A stretch of DNA of 64,000 nt. It comes from VAZQ01 sp963827585. Its GTDB lineage: Bacteria > Pseudomonadota > Alphaproteobacteria > Rhizobiales > Xanthobacteraceae. The stretch lies in contig CAWHCK010000027.1 in NCBI GenBank assembly GCA_963827585.1, positions 52,376 through 116,375 of the forward strand. Direction: 5' to 3'. A program made the position numbers and the translations under genes. The notes under the pieces are model-generated. The model ran no database searches, was not told where the DNA came from, and worked only from the letters and a program-made list of their open reading frames with translations. Shown here one piece after another: positions 53,570 to 61,766 of the stretch (position 1 is the stretch's first letter; the number at the start of each line of letters is the position of its first letter).

Positions 53570-54786
53570 CTCAACCGATCGACGCAACACTTTATCTTAA
53601 ACGGAAAAGATGGAGTGTGTGGTGATCAGTCAAAGCTATCGTCGAGGTTTCAGTGCGGCAGAGAAAACGGAGTTATGGGATCGCTGGCAACGGGGAGAGT
53701 TGCTGAAAGCGATTGGGCGAGCATTTGGTAAGCCATCATCGTCCATCTATTTCCAAGTGGCGCCGCACGGTGGGATTCGCCCTGCGCCACGGCGTCGCTC
53801 GCGGTTGGCATTGACGCTCTCAGAGCGCGAAGAGATATCCAGGGGCATTGCGGCGCATCGATCGGCGCGATCGATGGCCCGGTTGCTGGGTCACTCGCCC
53901 TCGACGGTGAGCCGAGAAATCAGCCGGAATGGCGGCTATGATCGATACCGAGCGGCGCGGGCTGATGAGAAAGCTTGGGTCCGGGCTCGTCGTCCAAAAC
54001 GTTGTAAGTTGGCGCACAATCCGCGGCTACGACAAGCAGTGGCGAGGAAGCTCAGATCGAATTGGTCGCCGGAGCAGATCGCCGGTTGGCTGAAGCGCGC
54101 GTATCCTGCAGATGAGTTTGATCGCGTGTCACACGAGACGATCTATCGCAGCTTATTTGTTCAAGCCCGCGGCGTGCTTAAGAAAGAGCTGCTTGGCCAT
54201 CTTCGATCGAAGCGGACGATTTGTCGATCAAAGCGGGCTGGCCTGAATGGCGATAGACGGGGGCAAATCAAGGATATCGTCTCAATCAGGGAGCGGCCGG
54301 CAGCGATTGAAGATCGGGCGGTACCTGGTCACTGGGAAGGCGACCTCCTGTCCGGATCGAAGAACAGCTACATCGCGACTTTGGTCGAACGCCATACGCG
54401 TTACGTGACGTTGGCGAAGGTGACTAACAAGGATACGCAGACGGTCGTTTCTGCGCTCATCAAGCAGGCGAAGCGGCTACCGGATGAGCTGTACAAGTCC
54501 CTGACCTGGGACCGGGGCAAGGAGCTTGCGGATCATCGGCGATTTACGTTAGCGACCGACATCGAAGTTTACTTCTGCGATCCGCAAAGCCCGTGGCAGC
54601 GCGGTTCCAATGAGAACACCAATGGCCTGCTGAGACAGTATTTTCCAAAGGGAACCGACTTGTCGGTGTACTCGCAAACTCATCTGAACAAGGTAGCGCG
54701 TCAGCTAAACGAACGGCCACGTAAGACCTTGCAATTCGAAACCCCCGCAGAGAGATTTAACGCCTGTGTTGCATCGACCGGTTGAG
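53570..54786 (+). mobile_element. IS30-family insertion sequence, complete
   Basis: 1,217 bp. Terminal inverted repeats CTCAACCGATCGACGCAAC(AC) at the left and its complement with two mismatches at the right (54766-54786). It encloses one transposase gene. No target duplication is evident; both flanks are pieces of the AAGCGGAC palindrome. Confidence 0.88.
53610..54785 (+). CDS. IS30-family transposase
   Basis: 391 residues. N-terminal HTH region (TLSEREEISRGIAAHRSARS with LLGHSPSTVSREISRNGG) and C-terminal DDE catalytic core: D in HWEGDLLSGSKNSYIATLVE, D in SLTWDRGKELADH, E in GSNENTNGLLRQYFPKGTD. Intact, so the element may be active. The start at ATG 53610 has a weak ribosome site; GTG 53622 is the alternative. 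Confidence 0.95.
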   Translation: MECVVISQSYRRGFSAAEKTELWDRWQRGELLKAIGRAFGKPSSSIYFQVAPHGGIRPAPRRRSRLALTLSEREEISRGIAAHRSARSMARLLGHSPSTVSREISRNGGYDRYRAARADEKAWVRARRPKRCKLAHNPRLRQAVARKLRSNWSPEQIAGWLKRAYPADEFDRVSHETIYRSLFVQARGVLKKELLGHLRSKRTICRSKRAGLNGDRRGQIKDIVSIRERPAAIEDRAVPGHWEGDLLSGSKNSYIATLVERHTRYVTLAKVTNKDTQTVVSALIKQAKRLPDELYKSLTWDRGKELADHRRFTLATDIEVYFCDPQSPWQRGSNENTNGLLRQYFPKGTDLSVYSQTHLNKVARQLNERPRKTLQFETPAERFNACVASTG

Positions 54787-54797
54787 CCGGCAGTCAG

Positions 54798-54865
54798 AAA
54801 CGGACATCAGGCCCTTGAACCGCGATGTCTGCTTTACTCCCGGAAGCGGACATCAGGCAGTTCCG
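54798..54865. repeat. AAGCGGAC palindromic repeat, copy B (split by the IS30)
   Basis: AAACGGACATCAG ... GATGTCTGCTTTACTCCCGG AAGCGGACATCAGG: two and a half units of the dispersed palindrome, directly on the right flank of the IS30. Confidence 0.7.
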
Positions 54866-54968
54866 GACAGGGTGAGGTCCTCGAATAGCTGGCCGAAGCG
54901 GCCCCTTGAGCGCGTGGACGGCGGGAACGGGCATATTGCGAGCGTGACTGGCCAGGGTACTATCGAGG

Positions 54969-55844
54969 ATGCTGTGGCTGTTGCGCGTCATGAGGCTGCT
55001 GATTGCGGCTACGCTCGCCGGTGCCGCTGCGCCTACAGCGCGTGCCGAACCCCCGCCCGACGATGCCTGTGGGCGCGCGACATTCCGCGTCATAATCGAT
55101 GTTGGGCACACGGCGCAGACGGCGGGCGCGACAAGCGCGCGCGGCATCCCGGAGTTTGTTTTCAATTTGAAACTTGCCGAGCGCATCGAGCAGCAGTTGC
55201 TTGCCGACGGGTTCCAGCGCAGCGTGCTCCTGATCACCGAAGGTCCGGCACGAAAGGGATTGGTACAGCGTGTCAAGCGCGCCAATGCTCTCGGAGCTGA
55301 TCTCTTCCCGTCGATCCATCACAATTCCGTGCCAGAAAAGTTCAAAGAAAAATGGGAGTTCGAGGGCGAGCAGCGTAGCTTCAGCGACCGCTTCAATGGC
55401 CATTCCATTTTCATCTCCCATAACAACAGCGACCGTGCCGGCAGTCTGCTGTTTGCCAGGTTGCTCGGCAGCCAGTTGCGAGAGCGCGGATTGCAGTACA
55501 CGCCCCACTACACGTATCGGATCATGGGCAATCGCCAACGGCTGCTGATCGACGCGGAAGCCGGCGTCTATCGCTACGATCAGCTGGTCGTGCTCAGAAA
55601 AACCGGCATGCCTGCGGTCTTGCTCGAAGCGGGCTCGATCATCAACCGCGAGGAGGAGCTGCGGATGGGCTCCGTCGAGCATCAAGCGCTGGTAAGCGCC
55701 GCTGTGGCTGAAGCAGTCAAGTCGTTCTGCACGGCGCGCCGGCCGCGCACTTCGACCAATACGGCAGGCCGGGCCGGTGACGTATCGAGGCAAGCCACAG
55801 CGCCCGCCGCCGAGGCGCCGGTTCGGACACTCAAGCAGCACTGA
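54969..55844 (+). CDS. N-acetylmuramoyl-L-alanine amidase (Amidase_3)
   Basis: 291 residues. ATG 54969 (or 54990) leads to a signal peptide (LLIAATLAGAAAPTARA). Zinc amidase motifs: FRVIIDVGHTAQTAGATSAR (first His), EFVFNLKLAERIEQQL (Glu ligand), FPSIHHNSVP (His ligand) and AVLLEAGSIINREEE (catalytic Glu). It cleaves the peptide stem from muramic acid in the periplasm. The C-terminal 40 residues are low-complexity Ala/Thr/Arg. It lies between IS elements but is intact. Confidence 0.92.
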   Translation: MLWLLRVMRLLIAATLAGAAAPTARAEPPPDDACGRATFRVIIDVGHTAQTAGATSARGIPEFVFNLKLAERIEQQLLADGFQRSVLLITEGPARKGLVQRVKRANALGADLFPSIHHNSVPEKFKEKWEFEGEQRSFSDRFNGHSIFISHNNSDRAGSLLFARLLGSQLRERGLQYTPHYTYRIMGNRQRLLIDAEAGVYRYDQLVVLRKTGMPAVLLEAGSIINREEELRMGSVEHQALVSAAVAEAVKSFCTARRPRTSTNTAGRAGDVSRQATAPAAEAPVRTLKQH

Positions 55845-55925
55845 TCCGTCTCGTCCACACTTGCGAGCAGGTTCGCCGGCACCGGGAGGCGGTCTTCACG
55901 TTGCCTGATGACTAGGCTGCTTTTT

Positions 55926-57204
55926 TCAAATCGGTGTCCCGCCGAGGCCCTGTGAATCCGTTGCCAGTGCGAGAGCCAATTCCTCCGGAAGAGTGTATAT
56001 ACCCTTGATTGCGTGATCGAGCAGAGCGAGCTGGGCCTGAAGCGCGGCGTGACGATGTTCGGGCAAGGTGAGGATCATGTTTTCAATCATCGCACGCAGC
56101 CGCCGCACAACCTGAATGCTATCCGCACCGTAACGCCGTAGTTCGGTGCAGGCTAGATTCACGAAATCCTCCCAGTTGGGTGTACGGACGATGACCCGGA
56201 GCTTTCCCGATTCATCGGTTATATTGTCGGTTCGCAGGTTTCGCTTGCCGACGCTCCGGAGCAAGCGATGAAGCTGGTCGATTGCTAGGACGGCCGTAGT
56301 CGGATCATTGATTGCCGGCGAGAGCGCCTTCAATGCGATATCGAGGATAATCCGGAATGCAAACGTTGGATCCTGATCCAGCGTGCGTTCGAACTCCAAA
56401 GTCGATAGAAGAAGCCAGTATATTCTCGTCGAGACCAGAAACGTTGCCGTATAACGCAAACAGTGGTTCGTCCTTGCCGACGAAGTCGCCGACGACGGGA
56501 ATGAGCTGGACGACGGCATTCGCTTTCTGCGATTCCTCCAAAAGCATCTCTATGTTCACCGACAGGATGACCTCGGACCTACCGGTATGATAAACGATCC
56601 GGGACGGCGTCCCCGCAGCCTGAGGCGTGACGTGCGGCAGCGATGGACCTTGGATCGGCTGAGGATAAACAGCCTCGATCACGGTAAGGCCACCTTCGCC
56701 TACCCGGGACAGAATGCTGACGGGCCGCAACAGTCGAGCTGCATAATCGATCAAGTAGAGAAAGGCCGCCATCGAGAACAGGCCGAGCAACGCAGCCACA
56801 AAGAGCACCAGCTGGTCACCGGTCCCCTGTATTCGGTTGAGTGCGGAAATCGCAAACAGCAGGGAGAAAACGAACAACCCGACAGTGTATCTAACGACAT
56901 TGTCCCGCAGCAAAGTGGTGGCAATAATACGCGGTGTTAGTTGGCCGCCGACCACCTGAATTGCAACGAGCAGGGATCCAAATGTGAAGACGATAAACGA
57001 CAGGGTCATTGTGATGACGGTCTCGAGTAAGGCCTGCGAGCCAGCGGCCGAAAAGCGCTGGAGTTGCCATCCGAGCGCGTCATCAAGCGCATGCAGAAGG
57101 TGATATGCTACCAATTCAAGGATTATTGCGGTGAATGGTACAACCCACAGCGCTTGCCTTCTATATCGCCTGTATCGCTGCAAAAGGTGCCAAAGCTGCA
57201 TCAT
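55926..57204 (-). pseudogene. DUF2254 membrane protein, one frameshift
   Basis: N-terminal part (from 57204) has four hydrophobic helices with TVITMTLSFIVFTFGSLLVA and GGQLTPRIIATTLLRDNVVR, diagnostic of DUF2254. At about 56395, after ASSIDFG, one base too many shifts the frame; the other frame continues FERTLDQDPTFAFRIILDIA, then LKALSPAINDPTTAVLAIDQ, again typical. Intact length about 425. DUF2254 proteins are predicted inner-membrane proteins of unknown function. Confidence 0.85.
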
Positions 57205-57290
57205 TTTGCGTCTCCCCGCTCAAGACCGGGCATCGTATCGGCACAAACCAACACGCTGAAAGGGGGGCGCGGCGCGGCGATCCCGCCCTG

Positions 57291-57307
57291 AATGTCCGCT
57301 TCGGGTC
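57291..57307. repeat. AAGCGGAC palindromic repeat, copy C (left half of an IS1182-interrupted copy)
   Basis: AATGTCCGCTTCGGGTC. Joined to the sequence after the IS1182 (GGTCAAAAGCGGACAT) it would rebuild one complete palindrome, so the IS sits in its loop. Confidence 0.8.
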
Positions 57308-58982
57308 CAGGCTGTGTAAAAACGCCTGCTTCGAATGATTCTGGCGGTAAGATTCTCACGCGATTTGCGGGAGGATCGGATGAGGCGTTTCGTTGAGGGA
57401 GCGGATCGCGGTCAGAGGACGCTGTTTCCTGAATCGCTGGAAGACTGGATCATTGAGGACAACCCGGTTCGCGTCATCGACGTCTTTGTTGACGAACTCG
57501 AACTGGCTGAGCTTGGATTTAGCGGGGTCGCCCCCGAGGTCACCGGCCGTCCTTCGTATCATCCGTCGGTACTGCTGAAGCTCTACATCTACGGCTATCT
57601 CAACCGGGTGCAGTCGAGCCGTCGGCTTGAGCGGGAGGCCGGGCGTAACGTTGAGGTTATGTGGCTGGTGGGCCGGCTCGCTCCCGATCACAAGACGATT
57701 GCCGACTTCCGCAAGGACAACGGTCGCGCGATCCGGCAGGTCTGCGCCCGATTTGTCGCACTCTGCCGCACGATGGGCCTGCTCACGCAAGCCAGCGTGG
57801 CGATTGACGGCAGCAAGTTCAAGGCGGTGAACAACCGCGACAAGAACTTCACGCGCGCCAAGATGGAGCGGCGCATGGCGCAGATCGAGGAAAGCGTCAC
57901 GCGCTATCTGCAACAACTCGACACCGCCGACCGGCAGGAGCCGTCCGAGGCCCTCAAAACCAAGACGAGCCGCCTGAAAGAGAAGATCGAGAAGCTGAAG
58001 GAGCAGATGCGACGGCTCAATGTTCTCAAGGTGGAAATGCTCGCGGCACCGGACCAGCAGATATCGTTGACCGATCCGGATGCCCGCTCAATGGCGACCA
58101 GCGGCCGCGGCTCCGGTGTGGTGGGCTACAACGTGCAGATCGCAGTCGATACCGCACATCATCTGATTATCACGCATGAGGTGACCAACGTCGGAACCGA
58201 CCGGTCGCAGCTCTCAACCGTGGCCAAGGCGGCGAAGACAACGCTGGACGTGGAGAACCTCGATGCTGTCGCCGATCGCGGTTACTTCAGTAGCGAGGAA
58301 ATCCTGGCCTGCGAGAACGCGGGCATCACGGTCACGCTGCCCAAGCCGATGACCTCGAACTCAAAGGCGGAAGGGCGCTTCGGCAAGCAAGACTTCCGCT
58401 ACGTGGCTGAGGATGACGTTTACATTTGCCCTGCCGGTGAAAGGCTCGCCTACCGCTACACGAACGAGGAAAATGGATTGGTCCTGCGCCGCTACTGGAC
58501 CAACGTCTGCCAGAGCTGTGCCATCAAACACAGCTGCACCACCGGCAAGGAGCGACGGATCACCCGATGGGAGCATGAGGCCGTTCTCGATGCGGTACAG
58601 CGTCGGCTCGACGAGCATCCGGAGAAGATGCGCCAGCGGCGCGAGACGGTTGAGCATCCCTTCGGGACGATAAAGTCGTGGATGGGATCGACACACTTCC
58701 AAATGAAAACGCTCAAGCACGTCGGCACCGAGATGGCGCTGCACGTCCTGGCCTACAACATGAAACGCGTGATGAGCATGCTGGGCGTCAGCGGATTGAT
58801 GGCGGCGATCCACGCCTAAGACGGGCCTCATAAGCCCCAATAAACCCGCGTGCTTCGCCTCAAGAAGCCATCAGGCCTCTTCGCGGACCGATTTCTGCCG
58901 AATTGGCCGCGCCAAGTCGCACAATCCCGCCGGGATCGAAGCTTACGTCACCACCAACCCGATCGCGTTTTTACACAGCCTG
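57308..58982 (+). mobile_element. IS1182-family insertion sequence, complete
   Basis: 1,675 bp. Perfect 18-bp terminal inverted repeats CAGGCTGTGTAAAAACGC / GCGTTTTTACACAGCCTG, flanked on both sides by GGTC (57304-57307 and 58983-58986), a 4-bp target duplication. The intact ends and duplication point to a recent insertion. Confidence 0.93.
57380..58819 (+). CDS. IS1182-family transposase
   Basis: 479 residues from ATG 57380 behind GGGAGGATC. N-terminal DUF772 region (HPSVLLKLYIYGYLNRVQSS) and a DDE core: D in ASVAIDGSKFKAVNNRDKNF, D in LDAVADRGYFSSEEI, E in ETVEHPFGTIKSWMG, with the Cys-rich insert CQSCAIKHSC between the second Asp and the Glu. Intact. Confidence 0.95.
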   Translation: MRRFVEGADRGQRTLFPESLEDWIIEDNPVRVIDVFVDELELAELGFSGVAPEVTGRPSYHPSVLLKLYIYGYLNRVQSSRRLEREAGRNVEVMWLVGRLAPDHKTIADFRKDNGRAIRQVCARFVALCRTMGLLTQASVAIDGSKFKAVNNRDKNFTRAKMERRMAQIEESVTRYLQQLDTADRQEPSEALKTKTSRLKEKIEKLKEQMRRLNVLKVEMLAAPDQQISLTDPDARSMATSGRGSGVVGYNVQIAVDTAHHLIITHEVTNVGTDRSQLSTVAKAAKTTLDVENLDAVADRGYFSSEEILACENAGITVTLPKPMTSNSKAEGRFGKQDFRYVAEDDVYICPAGERLAYRYTNEENGLVLRRYWTNVCQSCAIKHSCTTGKERRITRWEHEAVLDAVQRRLDEHPEKMRQRRETVEHPFGTIKSWMGSTHFQMKTLKHVGTEMALHVLAYNMKRVMSMLGVSGLMAAIHA

Positions 58983-59103
58983 GGTCAAAAGCGGACATGG
59001 CGAGGCATTTTGGCCATGTCCGCTTTACCCCAGAAAGCAGACATTCATTGGCGCGGGCCGCATGTCCGCTATGTGCCAATCGCACTAAATCGCTGCGCGA
59101 TAG
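58983..59103. repeat. AAGCGGAC palindromic repeat, copy D
   Basis: GGTCAAAAGCGGACATGG ... CCATGTCCGCTTTACCCC, then further units to GCACTAAATCGCTGCG. It encodes peptides such as HVRFTPESRHSLARAACPLC in one frame, the spurious 'proteins' widespread in Bradyrhizobium-like genomes. The tail GCACTAAATCGCTGC recurs at the window's right end. Confidence 0.8.
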
Positions 59104-59226
59104 CCCGCTGAGGCGGGGCCCGTGACGATCTGCACGGCAATCTGGGTGGAGATGGCCAATAGCGGGTTGGGCGTCCTGTCTTGAGGATCGAGGTGTCGTC
59201 AACCTCATCCCAGACAGGAGTTGCCT

Positions 59227-60147
59227 ATGAGTACCGATACTGTCAGCCCGCTGCGCCAGCGCATGATCGAGGACATGAACGCGCGCAAGCTCTGTGCGGG
59301 CACGCAGACAGGTCATATCCGCAGTTGCAAGCGGTTCGCCGCGTTTCTCAAGCGGTCTCCTGACACGGCCACCCTTGAGGATATCCGCCGTTTCCAACTG
59401 CACTTGGCCGAGACCGGCGTGAGCATCTGCACCCGCAACCGCATCATGACCGGGCTGCGGTTCTTGTTCCGCGTGACGCTGCGGCGACTGGATTTGGCCG
59501 CCGAGATCTATCACCTCCGCGAGCCGCAGAAGATTCCACTGGTGATGAGCCCGGACGAGACCAAGCGCCTGTTGGCTGTCGCCAGCAGTCTCAAGGCCCG
59601 CATTCTGCTCAGTCTCGGCTATGGCTGCGGATTGCGCGCGGGCGAGGTAGTCCGGCTTAAGGTCAAGCATATCGACAGCGCGCAGAAGATCATTCGCATC
59701 GAGCAGTCCAAGGGCCGCAAGGATCGCAATGTCATGCTGTCGGCCGAGACGCTCGATCTGTTGCGCCAATGGTGGCAAGTCCGCCCATCGCGCCATGATG
59801 CCGGAACGCCCTTGGAGGAGCGCTGGCTGTTTCCCGGCCTTAGGTCCGGCAGGCCGATGACCACCCGCCAACTTAACCGCCTGTTTCATGAGGCGGCCGA
59901 CGCGGCCGGTATCAGGAAAGGCGTGACGCTGCACGCGCTGCGCCACAGCTTTGCAACCCACCTGCTCGAACGCGGCACCGATATCAGAATCATCCAGGCG
60001 CTGCTGGGCCACGACAAACTGGACACCACGGCGCGCTACGCCCGCGTCGCCACCGGCATGATCGCCAGCATCGAGAGCCCGCTCGACCTGTTGTCCGAGC
60101 CACGCAGGAAGCCCAGGAAGAGCGAGAAAGATCAGCCGTCGGCGTAA
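59227..60147 (+). CDS. Tyrosine recombinase associated with an IS91-type element
   Basis: 306 residues; ATG 59227 has AGGAG 7 bases before it. Core-binding SAM-like domain then the catalytic domain with all residues: R137 (GYGCGLRAGEVVRL), K162, H236 and R239 (LHALRHSFATHLLE), H262 (LLGHDKLD), Y271 (TTARYARV). It lies 12 bases before the Y-transposase gene, an arrangement common in IS91-like elements of proteobacteria. It may resolve or assist transposition. Confidence 0.92.
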   Translation: MSTDTVSPLRQRMIEDMNARKLCAGTQTGHIRSCKRFAAFLKRSPDTATLEDIRRFQLHLAETGVSICTRNRIMTGLRFLFRVTLRRLDLAAEIYHLREPQKIPLVMSPDETKRLLAVASSLKARILLSLGYGCGLRAGEVVRLKVKHIDSAQKIIRIEQSKGRKDRNVMLSAETLDLLRQWWQVRPSRHDAGTPLEERWLFPGLRSGRPMTTRQLNRLFHEAADAAGIRKGVTLHALRHSFATHLLERGTDIRIIQALLGHDKLDTTARYARVATGMIASIESPLDLLSEPRRKPRKSEKDQPSA

Positions 60148-60159
60148 CAGCCCGCGGCC

Positions 60160-61380
60160 ATGTCCCGTCCAGCGCTGGAGGTCGCGGATATCTTCCGCGA
60201 CCACGGGGCGGCGTGGCGCAGAGCCAATGCCGGTCACGTCAGCCTCGACCACTTGAAGGTGATGTCAGCCATCGAGCGCTGCCGCACGGCGGCACTCGGC
60301 GGCCATGTCGCGCGCTGCGAGAACGAGAAGTGCACTCACACCATCATTGCCTACAATAGCTGCCGCAACCGGCATTGCCCCAAGTGTCAGGGCGCTGCTG
60401 CACGCGAGTGGCTGGCCGAACGCGAGGCCGAGCTGCTGCCGGTGCCGTACTTTCATGTGGTCTACACATTGCCGGCCGCGATCCGCGACATTGCCTATCA
60501 GAACAAGGCGGTGATCTACCACCTGCTGTTCAAGGCCTCGGCCGAGACCACGCTCACGATCGCAGCTGATCGCAAGCATCTCGGTGCTCGCATCGGCTTC
60601 ATGTCGGTGTTGCACACCTGGGGCTCCGCGCTAACGCACCACCCGCATGTCCATATGGTCGTGCCGGGTGGCGGCCTGGCGCCGGATGGGTCGAGGTGGA
60701 TCGCGTGCCGACCGCGCTATTTTCTGACCGTGGAGGTTCTCTCGGCGCTGTTCCGCCGGCTGTTTCTGGAGATGCTGATCGCGGCGCACGACGCCGGCCG
60801 TCTGCAATTCTTCGGCGACCATGTGCGGCTCGCCGACAAGGCGGCGTTCGATGCCTATCTAACGCCTTTGCGCCAGATCGATTGGGTGGTCTACGCCAAA
60901 GAGCCATTCGCCGGGCCCAAGCAAGTGTTGCGATATTTGTCGCGCTACACCCACCGCGTCGCGATCTCCAATCGCCGGCTGCTGTCCGCCGACCAGAACA
61001 GCGTCACCTTCAAGTCCAAGGACTATCGGATCGAGGGGGCCGCCCGGGACAAGACGATGACGCTGGCGACCGACGAGTTCATCCGGCGCTTCCTGATCCA
61101 TGTCCTGCCGAAAGGCTTCCATCGCATCCGACACTATGGGCTGCTCGCCAGTACCAACCGAGCCGCGAACATTGCGCACGCTCGCGAGCTGCTCGCCGTG
61201 CCGTCTCGCCCAAAACAACCCGACACGCCCGAAGCAACAATCGACCAACCTCGCGTACTGTCGCAGCCATGCCCGTGCTGCGGCGGCCGCATGATCATCA
61301 TCGAGACCTTCGAGCGCGGCTGCGAGCCGAAGCACCGGCCCACACCACCTTCGGCGGCGATCAGGGTCGACACCTCATGA
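60160..61380 (+). mobile_element. IS91-family (HUH) transposase
   Basis: 406 residues. N-terminal zinc finger (C53, C58, C68, C73, C76: RNRHCPKCQ), HUH metal motif HPHVHMVVPGGG (161-165), and the tyrosine region YLSRYTHRVAISNRRLL. A second zinc motif, CPCCGGRM, lies near the end. These enzymes move DNA by rolling-circle transposition and can mobilise neighbouring genes. The element's termini (ori and ter) were not located with confidence. Confidence 0.92.
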
Positions 61381-61671
61381 TGCCGTCACCGCCGATCAAC
61401 GACAGCTACGATACCTGCAATTCCCGCTGGCTCTCAGCCAGCAGCGCCCAAGTTCGCGTTGATCCGCTCGATTGCCCCGGTCGCAATACCAACCTGGTCG
61501 TTCTACCCGCAGATCGCTCGTTCACCCCAACGTGCTCACACTGGCTTTGCAGAAAACCGATCGCGGCAACCGATCCTGTCCAACCTCATCAACCCAAAAC
61601 CCGCGGCTAAATCCCCATAGCATCCGCGGCACCGCCAGTGCCCCACTTCCCGCGATTTCCTGCCTTGGCGC

Positions 61672-61728
61672 TTTTCGGACGCCGGTCGCCGGAGCGCGTG
61701 GATGGCATCCCATGCCGGCGTCCGAAAA
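61672..61728. repeat. Inverted repeat between the IS91 transposase and the cyclase gene
   Basis: TTTTCGGACGCCGG (61672-61685) faces CCGGCGTCCGAAAA (61715-61728), 14 bp perfect with 29 bases between. No U-tract follows on either strand, so it is not a standard terminator, but it would form a strong 3'-UTR hairpin of the cyclase mRNA. It could also mark the ori end of the IS91-type element. The rest of 61381-61766 holds no gene. Confidence 0.6.
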
Positions 61729-61766
61729 CCTGCACATAAGCCGACATAGGCGGCTGCGCACGATTG

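Noticed and set aside
58850..59125. ORF encoding HVRFTPESRHSLARAACPLC-like peptide
   Set aside because: Product of a dispersed palindromic repeat, widely mis-annotated as protein in related genomes.
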